DNA of 64,000 nt. Origin: Fasciolopsis buskii (taxonomy: Eukaryota > Platyhelminthes > Trematoda > Plagiorchiida > Fasciolidae). A model generated the notes under the pieces. It was not told the DNA's origin, did not search any database, and saw only the letters and a list, made by a program, of their open reading frames with translations. Location: the NCBI GenBank assembly GCA_008360955.1, contig LUCM01010544.1, positions 1 to 64,000 of the forward strand, written 5' to 3'. Each line of letters starts with the position of its first letter. Within the stretch, counting starts at the first letter, position 1. Below are positions 1 to 11,536 of this stretch, piece after piece. A program made the translations under genes and the position numbers.

Positions 1-95
<95 letters not shown>
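1..95. repeat. (TAGA)n microsatellite
   Basis: A nearly perfect tetranucleotide array that starts at the window edge, so its true length is not visible. It ends with a TAGACAGA interruption. Confidence 0.98.
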
Positions 96-96
<1 letters not shown>

Positions 97-770
97 CAGA
101 AGATTGATGCCGCGTTGTAGCTTTGGAAATGCGCAAGTTAACTTCTTCTCTTAATTGACCGGATAGTCGGTTTGCCGCAGTTGTTCACTGACATTTTCAC
201 CGGGACAAAGTTGCAAGCTCGGGTGTGCCAAAGCCAAGTTAAATGAACTAATAATTTCAGTCGAATACAAATCTCACTTGAATGACTAGAATATGTGCGC
301 ACAGTTCAAAAGAAAATTGTCCGTTGGGAACAAATGAATAAAATATTTCACATTTTTACATGCAAAGCATTATCTTGACGAAATGTAGAATGCGTGAAAT
401 GATCTCACCCAGTCGACACCTCGTCACTTCCACCCCCCGTTTTATGAGATGCACAGGGGGGGAAAGGAAATTTCGAACAAAATATGTTTTAGTTTTGTTT
501 TCTACCAAATGCAAATCCGTTCGCGATTGAAACGGTCGGGCACAATTTGGGAACAAAATGTCAGTTGCGTCTAATTTTTAGTTGAGTGATTCCGGTTAAC
601 CGAGGTGCTATCATGAATATGTGGATTTTAAATACATTTTATGGGCAAATTACATTTCATGTTCACGTTCTAATCAGTGTTATACGGGACCACTAATAAG
701 TATATGGCATAAAAAAGTAACTCAGCGAGCAAACATAATTTTACAACCTTGCAATATGTGAAAACTAAAC
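96..770. other. Non-coding stretch, nothing recognised
   Basis: No long open frame, repeat family or RNA motif was recognised here. The short open frames look like chance. Confidence 0.6.
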
Positions 771-1020
771 AAAAAACTAACTGTTCCTCTATCCAACTGA
801 TAATTAACCCGTTGATTGAATGATTGATTAACTGAAAAACTAACTAACAAACCGTACCACTAACTTTAGTAAACTATCGATTGATTAATTACCTAACTAG
901 TGAACTGCCTAACCAGTTCGTTAACTAAATGACAAAAGACTATCAAAATACCTAGTTCACTAACGAACCAACTGTCAAACCAATCGAATAATTCGATAAA
1001 CAGTTAAATAAGTAGTACAT
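771..1020. repeat. AACTAAC-type low-complexity tract
   Basis: A degenerate tract dominated by short words such as AACTAAC, TGATTAACTGA and CTAACTAGTGAACT. The same texture returns at about 1310-1430. It looks like an old, eroded tandem repeat, with no coding sense on either strand. Confidence 0.6.
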
Positions 1021-1050
1021 TTACTATACTGTTAGTTGAACAAAATTTCC

Positions 1051-1108
1051 CCGAAGGCATACGACCGGTTTTGCGGTTACTGACACTTGTCAGGTATGCA
1101 TGCCCGGT
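1051..1108 (-). ncRNA. Degenerate type-I hammerhead ribozyme
   Basis: Read on the minus strand, the segment has an outer stem-I arm CCGGG, an inner stem-I arm GCATAC, the core CTGACAA, a stem-II region ending CCGC, then AAAACC/GGTC and the partner arm GTATGC. The inner stem I is fully Watson-Crick here (GCATAC/GTATGC), whereas sister copies use GTGTGC. Two core positions are changed: CTGANGA reads CTGACAA, and GAAA has lost its G. The copy is therefore probably inactive. The AAATTTTGTT flank is shared with the copies at 3024 and 32953. Confidence 0.7.
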
Positions 1109-1755
1109 ACTGTTTTGTTTAATTAGTCTTGAATCTGTGCACTTCTTTCTTAGATTCTCAGTATAATCTTATCTGAATCAATAGGAACATGGATGGGTGA
1201 TGCCTCGATAACTAATCACCGTGTGATTCGTATTTGGATTGCCCATCCTATCACTCACTTAGAGATTCAAACACGACACGAGTAGGAAACACAAAAGCAG
1301 TTGAATAACTCGGCTAAGTAGAACGTGAAACGAACAAACAAGTAAACTGTTGTTGTTTAACTGAATGATTGCATAATCAAGGCTTCAAGTAGTTGAATAA
1401 TTGGTCAAACAGGTAACTAACCAATCAATGCATCCGATTTGAACTTCTTCAGATTATTGAGCACGCATTTCTCGGCAAACTGATTGGCCAAATACGAGAC
1501 AGTTTGGCTTAAGAGTTATTCAAACGAGATTTTTTGTCATCCATTCATATGTGAAACAGACTAGGAAGACGAGAAACCTTTTTTTTCACGCCTCATTATT
1601 TCGTCCATAAAAAGTTTCGCGGTAACCATTCGCTAAGAGCAAATTTTGTACAAATTCTGATTTTTTTTACACGGTATCGTTCCTACTAATTCGTCCAGCT
1701 CGACTAACCAAAAAACGAATTAGATTTTGTTTCAGGACCAACTGACGTAAGGAGT

Positions 1756-1960
1756 GTATCAAAAAGTCGATGCGCCATTTACTGGTTTTTATTGTGAATG
1801 ATATATTGTGAATAACACAGCGTTGTTGGTAGATGTATTGCGGCAACATTTCGACGATCGTGGGTAGTCTTTCTCAAAGCAAGTATAACTAGTCGAAACG
1901 TTGGTGCATTATGTCTACTAACAAAGCCGTATTATTAGCATTATATCATTTCCAATTAGA
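1756..1960. mobile_element. Palindromic foldback (MITE-like) element, copy 1
   Basis: Two arms point at each other. The left arm contains AACACAGCGTTGTTGGTAGA, followed by a CAACATTTCGAC-like block. The right arm holds its reverse complement (GTCGAAACGTTGG, then TCTACTAACAAAGC). A short GTAGTCTTTCTC spacer lies between the arms. The same unit recurs at 51365-51490 and 63500-63690. No transposase is visible, so it appears non-autonomous. Confidence 0.7.
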
Positions 1961-2321
1961 TTTTGTTTCATTCCAACTTCTACTCTTTCTGACCTTCTCG
2001 CTTGGTAACAACCGTACGGAGTCATCAATTTGAGAATTGACAAATTTTGTTTGCTTTCTGGTCGAATTTAGACCAAACAAGTCGATACTTGGCATTAAAT
2101 GCATTCACTATCAAATTTCTATCTGCAGCTCAGAATACCGTCACCCTGATGTCTATAGAACACTAGTTGTCATATTTGTGTTTTGTGATATTACATAGAC
2201 TATATCTGACTGTGGACAGACCAGTGCGCATGATATTGTCCAAATGAACTAGGCTTACTGGTCATCGAAGATGCGAGGCGGAGAGCGATTTTAGTCCATT
2301 TGACCAACTGATTCGCGCGCC

Positions 2322-2538
2322 TTTTTATCTTTTTTATCTTTTATCATTTATCTTTTATCTTCTATCTTTTACTTCCCTTTTTTATTAATGAAACAACAAT
2401 TGTACATCAATTTTCGGGAATGGCACGGCGGCCAACAGAGGGCTGCCAAGTGGGGAAGTTGACCGGCTGTAGGAGTACTGGAACCTGCGACCTTTACGTC
2501 CAGACGCCACGACCTTGACCGTTTGGCCATTGCCGACC
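2322..2538 (-). mobile_element. SINE-A (tRNA-derived), with expanded tail
   Basis: The minus-strand element runs from a degenerate tRNA-like head (2538 downward) through the conserved GGCAGCCCTCTGTTGGCC body to a tail. The tail has expanded into about 50 bases of TTTTATC/TTTATCTT repeats (2322-2372). The B box is mutated (CAGGTTCCAGT instead of GGTTCGAATCC), so this is probably a dead copy. Confidence 0.85.
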
Positions 2539-3023
2539 TGTCATTGTCCCGCTGGAAACTTGGATAAGCAAAAACAAACAGGTCGTATGTTCTGGTTTAG
2601 CGAAAGTACTAGTCCCTTGACACACCGGTTATGGCGTTTTAGTTTGTCGATCGATCAACGAAGATCGACCTAACCTAGACCAATAACTAAAGACAATACT
2701 TTAATTATCGAGGACACATAACTTACCTGGGTATCGCTTTCAGCTTGTATTTCAATTAAAAGCTGACTGATCCCTCGTAGAAGTCGCCTATTAGTTGGTA
2801 AGATCAAGCACTATGGAAATAATCATATGGAGCTAAGAAATCTGGGAATAAGAAAAACATGTGAACAAAAGTAAACAAGTTTGTAATGCAAAGTCAACTT
2901 CGGAGGTGACGGAAAGAATCTGACCTGGTTTTCTATGAGATGTGACAACGAAATCTTGGAAGTTTAAGCCATACCAGATGACCTTTAAATACTACTTCGA
3001 ATATATGTTTGGACAAGAGAGTA

Positions 3024-3080
3024 CCGGGTGCGCATACCTGACGAGCGACAATAACCCCGAGACCGGTCGTGTGCTCCCGG
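3024..3080 (+). ncRNA. Degenerate type-I hammerhead ribozyme
   Basis: The outer stem I is CCGGG (3024-3028) with CCCGG (3076-3080). The inner stem I is GCATAC (3032-3037) with GTGTGC (3069-3074). The core CTGACGA at 3038-3044 is intact. The GAAA box reads GAGA (3059-3062), and stem II has lost a pair (GCG facing CCC). The mini stem III ACC/GGT and the cleavage-site C (3068) are intact. This copy shows best how the inner and outer parts of stem I enclose a small internal loop. Confidence 0.8.
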
Positions 3081-3084
3081 GCAA

Positions 3085-3170
3085 ATTTTGTTTACGCATC
3101 CAGGTACTATTTCCTGCTTCTGTATATATATAAATATACATATATATATATATATAAATTAAACCAGCCT
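3085..3170 (+). repeat. Ribozyme-element 3' flank and AT repeat
   Basis: The block TTTTGTTTACGCATCCAGGT and the following TTCCTGCTTCTRTATATA segment match the flank of the copy at 33011-33060. The copy then degenerates into (AT)n at about 3123-3157. Confidence 0.7.
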
Positions 3171-3279
3171 GGAAACAAGCATGCTGCTAACGGAACAGCA
3201 TCAAAATGAAATCATACAGAAAACGTTTGAAGAGGTAAAGAAACAATAAGCGGCAAGAAAATGAGTTTTGACTTCTCTG

Positions 3280-3760
3280 TTAGGCTCGAACGAGGGAGGC
3301 GAGGAGCACTGATAGAAGCCATAACCCAAAGCAATTTACCCACGACCATTCGCCTACTCGTGGCCTGAGCACCGCGTCGCTTCTCCCAGCTGCGCAAGCA
3401 GGACACGAGAATGTTGACGACAGGCGGCCATACGCAGTACATGTCCAAGTCACCGAATGGACGATTACCTTGGTCAGAGGACGACTGTCGGCACCCAGCA
3501 CAAGACGAGGCGCCTCATCGTCGCTCACGCGATGTTTCCACCAAAGTCGGGCAGTTTTTCGGAGATATCGGTGGTCAAAAACGGGAAGTCGCCGGAGATC
3601 CTCAACAAGAATAGGCCATGACTCGCAAGCGAAAAGAAGAACAATAAAACTGGTGGTATTGAGGGGGAGTCGATTGTCATTGTGGGCAGCACAAGTAGGG
3701 TAGGCTCGTGAAAGCTGCCTTGGCCTTTGCAATTTGTCATGAAACCTCTTCTCCACAACC
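3280..3760 (-). pseudogene. RTE-like LINE C-terminal fragment
   Basis: The minus-strand translation contains EDLRRLPVFDHRYLRKTAR, WWKHRVS and, near 3420-3450, the decayed equivalent of a RLRWLGHVLRM block. This is the region after the reverse transcriptase palm in RTE-type non-LTR retrotransposon proteins. The frame shifts between two overlapping minus-strand readings (3280-3756 and 3525-3758), and no upstream RT or endonuclease is attached. A related, better preserved fragment is at 39990-40496. Confidence 0.7.
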
Positions 3761-4123
3761 TCTGCCAGTCGTGAGCGACCTCCCGAGTTACTTGAAGCTA
3801 TTGACTACCTCTAACCGATCATCACAAATGGTACCCACAGACACAGGCCCGTGTCAGTCTTAAAGAAGTACCTTGAACTTCAAAGGCGCAAAGTGCTACG
3901 TAATCACCAAGCTCCAGGTTCGATTCATCATGTGGTTGACAATCAAACAAACACTCAAGGATTTCGACTGGGTGAGAGACACTGGCGAGCTCGGACACCA
4001 CGAGGATGACAATGGCAACTGTAGTCTGAGTTTGCACGAACTGATTGACCTAATCCGGTAGAATAACTCGGTCAACAAGGACATACTGTTTGTCGATGGT
4101 GACGTTTTGAATGACATCGAAGT

Positions 4124-4300
4124 TCTTTTTTATCTTCCCTCTTTTACTTCTTTCATCAATGAAGCAACAGTGTACAGCATCTCTCAGGAAGTAGGCCGCA
4201 GAAGGCTTCCGAATGGTGAAGCTGATCGGCGGTGGGAGGATTCGAACCCGCACGCCTCAGGTCCAGGTGCCACAACCTTACCTGTTTGACCATCTCGGTT
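4124..4300 (-). mobile_element. SINE-A copy
   Basis: Minus-strand copy. GGATTCGAACCC (B box complement) lies at about 4239-4250, the CGGCGGTGGGAG arm precedes it, and the tail TTCATCAATGAAGCAA lies at 4150-4165. The body is more diverged than in most copies, including AGAAGGCTTCCGAATGG. Confidence 0.85.
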
Positions 4301-5740
4301 CTTGCGGCGAATCTTCCCGCAAGCGATGTGATACAATCCGGTACAACTTCGCGCTAGCCGGTATGGACAACTAAATGATTAGATCCGTGTTGACAGCCTA
4401 TCGCGAAGTGTAAACATGCTTCGAATGCCATTGGATCGAACCAATTCCACCAATCAAGACTCTTCTAATTTAGTTTAGAAATGAGTGATTTGCAAACATA
4501 CTTAAAATATATTTTTCGACTGAAGTGAATTTCTCATGATCCTCGACTATCTAGTTTTGGTCCGAATAATTCTACTGCACATCGGTACTTCGTATCCAGG
4601 ATTTGTTGCTAGTAGTAGCTGAACTGTTTTTATTGTCACAAGTTCCAATGCAAGATAGGCTACACTACGAAATTTGATCATTATAATTTTACTTTCATAC
4701 TGTGCGGGAAAATGTGTCGAGATTGGAATTCACACCTCCCCCAGCCCAGCCAAGCCCAGCCTAAACAAATTAAGTGAATTTTTAGTCTATTCTGCATCAC
4801 ACTTGTGACCAAAATTTATTTTTACATATGGACAATTTCAGTGGAAAATTAATTATAAAAATGTGCTCATATTCAACATTCAAGCTGCTGCATAGTTCGG
4901 AGTTAAATTTAGCCAGGCTGACCACGAATCTAAGTGAGATAGGATAAAGTAGAATAAGGTTACATCGATCGGAAACGAAATAGGAATTTGTTCTTTGAAT
5001 TTGTAAAGCATTCGTATACACTCATCCTAATTTCTTGGTGGAAGAAGATTGGGCAAGAATTCGGGAACAAAAGTCTCCCAGGTAACAATGTGTTGGTTTA
5101 TGATGATGACAAATATCCGTGCAATTGAACGCATTCGACCATACCTCTAGCAATGCTGTTCGACGGACCCAGTGAGCAGGAAAACGTCTGGCCAGTTGGG
5201 CAAAAACGCAAGAGGCCAAACATTTTGGCGACCGGTTTTTTGGATAAATTTGGGAAAACAAAAATAACTTTGGGGATTGGGAACATATTCGGTCCTTTCA
5301 GTAAGAAAAACGGGAAACGGTTCAAACGAATTTGATTTGACTGTCCGAACAATAATGGGAATGACACATTGTGACATTTGCTTGCATTTACAGTCACGAT
5401 GTGAAATGCGAATCACGTCTTCTAGTCTTTTCCGAATAGCACATGGAACAAGTTAGGAGGGAATAAGAAACGACCTTGTGTACAAGGGGGCGGGGATAAA
5501 AACAAGTTGGGAAGCAAAAATAGCGGCCCGGCGAGAAAGCGAGTAGGATGTTATTCAACAAAATCGTTTACACGCATCCCGGTTCGTGAATTAGTCACCA
5601 CTCACGTTGCATAAGATCTGATCAGCGCCTGATCGGAATGGGATATCTGATGACACTGATCTGTCACCAGTGGGGAAAGCATTCTTTTAGCCCAAAAACG
5701 ATATCTTAGTCAGTCTGTACTTCGCCAACTTGGACCCAGT
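4301..5740. other. Non-coding stretch, nothing recognised
   Basis: Several 60-100-codon frames overlap on both strands at 5020-5420, but none resembles a known family and they shadow one another. A short CCCAGCC-rich tract lies at 4740-4761. Confidence 0.5.
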
Positions 5741-5750
5741 TGGATCTCAC

Positions 5751-6120
5751 GAAACAATTCACCATGTGATATTTTCGTTCGACTCATCATTAACAAACCA
5801 CGGAAGCGTTGTACAGCTGTTTCATCCTTGTCACGTATTATCAGCGGTGCATATTCACTATTAGCCGTGCAAATCAGTAACGGATAGGTGCGACATCATG
5901 TGGTGAAGCTCAGCAAACCGTTCACAGCCTGTCCGGTAAAGTAATGACTAAGGCGTTCGACTCAAAGTCATTCGTCCCGGGTTCGCGTCACAGTTAGGGC
6001 GCGGTGGATATGCACTGCCGCTTATGATTCCTAACGAGCTGAATGAAACAGCTGTACAGTGCTTCCATGGTTTCTTTATGGTTAGTTGAGCGATGATATC
6101 ACATGGTGAATTATTTCATA
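5751..6120 (+). mobile_element. SINE-B foldback element, full-length
   Basis: The left arm (about 5751-5860) begins AATTCACCATGTGATAT. The right arm (about 6010-6120) ends with its reverse complement ATATCACATGGTGAATT. Between them is a tRNA-like region: GTCCGGTAAAGTAATGACTA as an A-box-like stretch, then GGGTTCGCGTCAC as a B-box-like stretch at about 5980-5993. Each arm is about 110 bp, so the RNA or single-stranded DNA could fold into one long hairpin capped by the tRNA-like domain. No open frame is present. Confidence 0.8.
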
Positions 6121-9100
6121 AAAACATCCAAGCTCCTACCACTCACATGTACCGATTGGATTTGTTAAGTGTGACAACTGTCAGAGTAACTCTTGACCAT
6201 CTGCGTGAAAGTTGAGGGGTATTTTCTGTCAAATCACGGTGCTAATAATCACAGTAGTTTACACTGGATGCTGCTTCCGTTTCCTTTTTTCTCATTTGTC
6301 CATAGACAGTCCCGGTACCCGACACCGCTGCCCGAGAACCGCTGAGCAAAGGAAGCCATCGCGTTCGAGCAAACTTGGTGATTGTCGTGCATGCACAAAA
6401 ATAAGAAAATGACAATCCGAACGCGGAAGAACCATAGATTCGCTGATAGGTTGGGAGAACCATTGTGCTAAATGTGATGAGTCAAACAACATTCCGGTCA
6501 GAATAGACACAGTCAGGCTCGTCTACCCCAGGTTTGATGGTCTATGGTAGATCTCCGCTCGTGAGTGTATATGGCACCCACAGATGTTTACGTGTCCGTT
6601 CTGAAGCTCATCCCGGATAGTGGCATTTTTAATCGAAAGCCATGCCGGTCACCTGAGCGGTGGGATCACGTGACTTGGTCGAAGCGCGTTAGTGCAAAGT
6701 GTTGGTTGTGTAAGTTTCCAGTTTTAACTTGACGCTAAGCTCAATTACACCCCCTGTGCGAAAAACCTGTGATTCATTTTTTCACGGTGTGTGCAAGACC
6801 CCGTCATCGTCGTCACGTGACAACTGGTTCAGCCACCACGCGTTAAAACCCAAAGATCTATGCAATATGGTGAAGATACACATACGCCCGCCCCCTCCGC
6901 CTAGGTGTCCAACCTATTTGTGCTTTTATTCTGATTGGCTCATGACATGCACCAGAGTAATCACATGATTTGCATGATTCCTTCTACTGACGGTGCGTAT
7001 GGCCACCGGGAAGATCGCTCTTTCTTGCATCCACGTTGCTTGAGGATCCGCCCAATTGCGGACTGCTGCGAAATAAATTTTTCTTTAGAGACGACTTTTA
7101 TTGTATAGACTTTTACGTACAATAAATATTGTCGCATTTCACTCATGCATTTGAGTGTTTTCAACTCAGCAAGCTATCTTCTGCCCAAATGGAGTTCAGA
7201 TTTAGATAGCATGCTTGCAATTTCATTCCTTTCAAATTTCTTCAAATGGTCCTTATTTGTGGTTAGATCCTTTTTGATTTGTTTCAACTACTCATCTTCC
7301 AAATGGCATTTCTGTAAAGAGTCCTCGAGGTTGGAAAAAACCTCCACGATATGGCCATCTGGAACAGATGTGTATTACTTCCGTTCCGTGAAGACAAATC
7401 GAAATTGTTACAGGAAAACAATACTCATGAGAAACTTGTTGTCTATGGCAAAAAATTGGGATCAGAAAACACGAAACAGAAGTATGTCAAGTATATCGAT
7501 TGGCATGACTCAGGCGAAATCAGTTTGCGAAGAACGAAGGAGGAGGAGGAGGAGGAGGAGAAGGAGGAAATCGATTGATTGACGAAGCAGAACCACAGTT
7601 CGGCCCAACGAGGAAAATATTGTCATTCGAAGTAGCATTTGGCAGACAGACTTTGCACTAACGAGACCGAAATGTGGTGGTTGTGAAGTGGTGTTTTTGG
7701 TGAAATTACCAAATATTGATTGCCTTTGTTTCACTCACCACTATGGACCGCGAAGTTGTGTTATCCTTGATGAAATATTTTACCAGTGAACGTCCGCGTT
7801 GACCTACAATGGACCTTGAGAAGCCGGGACCGATACGTGTGGGTGGAACATACCGCAAGTCCTTAATCCATCCGGGAGAGCTGACAGCGGATATCGTTTG
7901 CGTCAACGATTTTCAAAGGGTCAGCAGCCAGAGGTGGCATTGTGATCGGTAAGTATGCGAACGATGTTCCGCAAAACGATTTGTCGTCAATTCTGGCCTA
8001 ACAAAATGTCCTACCCAATTGTGCTAATGAACTCAAGGTAGTGGACAAGGGGGGATCCAATGGGAGAGCCCGCAGCATCATTGACTTTCTGCCGTGGTTT
8101 GGATTGGCAATCAACAGTCGACAATTAAAATATCCCTACTCCATCGATTATGGTCCCTCTAGCGTAGCTGATAGGATACACACTGCACATGCGAATGCTC
8201 GAATCTCGCTGAACGATCATCCGGAGTCAATCAGTTTCTCTGTTGAGAATTTCATCATGTTCTTCCCGTTCCCGGCCTAACAAGAGTTTGCGGTACGGCA
8301 ATGCTTCTTGCGGACATCAGCACGAAATCGCCTGTTTAGGGTCTCTGCGGTTGGTATTCGCTCGATTTTTCCCTTGATTCACAGGCGGTTGCTCTACCGA
8401 ATCGGTGAAACAGTCCGAACTAACGCGTATGCCTAAGCGGGGTAACCTAATGTTATTTTTTTTCAGATTTACACTTAGTCTGCCTGCGTTATAACTAATC
8501 TATGTCCGGATCGTGAGAGCGAATGCCCGGAAACTGTTCAATCCCTTATTTTTTGTTAGAGAAAATCCCAAAGTGCGTTCGTTTCCGTGACTGGCAAATC
8601 CATTTACCGATTTAGTGGCACCCATCCAATTCAACATGAAATGTTTACATACCGAGATATGATACATCATTTCACTCCCAGCCCCGTCTTCACTGTCACC
8701 TCAGGGCTGCGGGGATTGTTCTCCCTGGGTCACTGTGCGAGATCGTAAGTATGCATCTGCTACCAGCTCATCGAAATTATAAACCTGTTTGATCGTTCAC
8801 ATTCTCCCATCGCATGGATACATATCTGTTCGGATTACCATGGGATGCACAGAATGAGATTGGCAATCACCACCGGATGATAGTATGACACAAAATCATT
8901 ATGTGAACCCTGTTTATCGACCGAAATTCGCGCGCGATATTCCGTGTGAAATGAACACTTTTTAAAGGTAAACGAAACTTTAGTTCGAAAAGAAGTATGT
9001 TTGCTATCCCGAAAAAATGGTGTGTGTGTGTGTGTGTGTGTGTACCCTTCGTGTTGTGAACGAGGTTTGCGCGGAGTGAGGGATGAGGGGTTCGAGTGGA

Positions 9101-9700
9101 GTAACCATAGGCGAAGTTGTGGCTATCGGTGTGTGGTCGAGTCCGTACACACAGTTTTGCTTTTATGCTAAAATCACGGATCCCGAGTTAACCGGGGAAA
9201 TAGATGACAGCCTGGCCAAAGTAAGCGTATGCACAATCTTTTTGAACAAGTCAAGAGGAAAATCTGCATGCTGTGGGACAGATTAATCTAGTGAAAAGTA
9301 AGATTTCTGAACCAGGTTAAGCTCAGTGTCTATGAACAGATGATGCCCTGTGCACCGAGAACACTTTCGCAAACCATGGACCAATATATCAGGTTAGCTG
9401 ACCAGATATACACAAATGAGAAAAAATCTATTAAGCATGGGAACAAATCACTGTCCCCGAATTACGGTGTTCACAAAATAAGGTCAGTTAATGCATTTTG
9501 TAAGATACGAGGGAAATTTGTTTGCTAAAAGCAAAGAAACGAGTTGTACGAGCAGATCGTCCGTGTCCCGGGGGTAAAAATGATCCGTTAATGCTTACGG
9601 TTTTCAGTGTATTCGGAGACCGCGTGTGAATTACCCAGTTAGTGTCATACTCTTTAGGAGAAATCATGTGTATAACTGGCTCACACTAATTGTAAGACAA
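6121..9700. other. Non-coding stretch with small microsatellites
   Basis: No gene was recognised. A (GGA)n tract lies at about 7541-7568 and a (GT)n tract at 9020-9043. The open frames here are short; the 145-codon one at 7145-7582 ends in the GGA repeat and looks like chance. Confidence 0.5.
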
Positions 9701-9706
9701 CATTCC

Positions 9707-9888
9707 TTCTATCTTTTATCTTTTACCTCCTTTTATTAAAGAATCAAAAACACTCATCATTTTTCAGGAAGGGCGCCGCGGCCAACAGAGGACTGCTAAG
9801 TGCGGAATTTGATCGGCAGTGGGAGGGATCGAACTCGCGACCTTCTCGTCCAAATGTCACGGCTTTATCCGCTTGGCCACCGCCGACC
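9707..9888 (-). mobile_element. SINE-A copy, full-length
   Basis: Complete minus-strand copy. The head GGTCGGCGGTGGCCAAGCGG ends at 9888, the B box complement GATCGAACTC lies near 9828, the body GGCCAACAGAGG near 9780, and the tail is TATCTTTTATCTTTTACC. The A-box-like TGGCCAAGCGG is intact. Confidence 0.9.
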
Positions 9889-11530
9889 ACTACATTGCAT
9901 TACAAAAGATGACATAATGGAGGATTCCATGTATATTTTACCCAAAGTCTCGTTGGTGGGAACAATTTCACACTAAGTTTGTCCACAAATGCACCTTTCG
10001 TTCTGCACCTGTCTTTGAAAAATGGTAATACGCGTGGCCCATTGGATTCGGGAAGAGTCACCACTTTGATGTGTACACAGTTTGCTGAAATTTGTTTTCT
10101 ACTGTCCACTAACAAATGACGGACCGACTGCTTTCAACGATACCAGATAATTTTCCAATTTGTCTAACTGATTCCAACCGAGACTACAGACACCACATGT
10201 TTTCATCAACGAGTATAGCCAGTCGTATTTCAGGCGTTGACTGGACACCTATTTGTGTTTCCAACTACTCTTGTTCGTATTTGATGGGTATGTCTAGCAC
10301 AAACGTGTATACAAAATATGCTTTGTCGGAACCGCGGTGAACGACCAAAAAGAACGAAAGAAAACAGGATGAAACAGAAAGAACCGGTGTGGAATGTTCA
10401 TCACGCATGCCAGTTTCTGTCATCTGTCTATCTCCACACACTTGGCTATCAGTCATGATCAATGATTATTCCATCGGATGAATACGATCCCCCTTCCGAA
10501 TCGAATTAGATGGTTGACCTTTAGAGACCATTACCGCATGTCTCTGCCTAATCGATGTAGACGACAGCACCAGAAGGATAAGTTGAGTGCCATGTAACTC
10601 ACCGGTCGATCGGCGATTGACGGTTCATTTATGAATAACGTAAGGAAGATGGAGTATAGTTAATCACTAAAATAAATAATGAAGAAAAAAAGTGTCGTAT
10701 TCTATAAACCGAAGATAGCAACAATTGGTTTGTTTACACATCACCCTAGCTACACAATCCGGCTATCAGTGATCTCAACTTACATGTTCCGTTGCATATT
10801 TCAAGCAAGCGAGCAGAGGAGGAGGAGGAGGAGAGATCTTAAACAATCTCGCTTAGGATGACTGTCCGTTGTGTTTTGTAAAATCGATCGTGCCGACCGA
10901 ATGGGAATATCTCACTTCGTTTTGGTCCACTTAACCGGTGAAACAAATACGGATGAAATGGTGTACGAGATGAGGCATTCGACGAGGCGCACACCAGGTT
11001 CATGAGAATCATCCGGTTGCTGGGGTGTGTCCGGTTTGTAGCCCAAATGAGCTCACGACATAAATCATTTCGACTGTGTTTTCTGTTCAAGTCCAGCCCA
11101 ATGTACGCGGTCATCTATTTCTTTCTTCACAGATTGGATCGCTTAAACCTGTATCAAGCAATACCAGTCAGAAGACTTTAGGCATCAGCAAATCTCAGCT
11201 AATAGGACCACGTAACCCAGCTATTAACACATTCTGTTTTTACCCCAGCGACAACGTAGTGTTGTACCGAACAGAACCTCTGCATCCGTTCACTGCAATT
11301 AACAATTCGAAATTAGATGCCTCTCAGATTGTTTTAACTAGGCGAGTGAAAGAGTAAATCGAAATAATAAAATTCTGTCATTTTGGTCTATCACGACTCG
11401 TTCACTCGCAAACTGTTCAGTTTCGTACATCATTATTCTCACATTACTAAGACGAGATTCAATATAATCATGTCCACGTCCAGAAAAAATGTACTGTTCA
11501 ATAAACTTTACTTCTATTAAGCTTTTGGAG
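9889..11530. other. Non-coding stretch, nothing recognised
   Basis: No gene family, RNA or long repeat was recognised. A short GGA-rich run lies at 10814-10834. Confidence 0.5.
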
Positions 11531-11536
11531 AAACAA

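Noticed and set aside
5222..5240. GCGACCGGTTTTTTGG as a hammerhead relic
   Set aside because: Only the ACCGGTCGC word is shared; core boxes and stem I are missing.
7145..7582. 145-codon frame on the + strand
   Set aside because: It ends in a GGA microsatellite, shows no family similarity and has an overlapping equal-quality frame.
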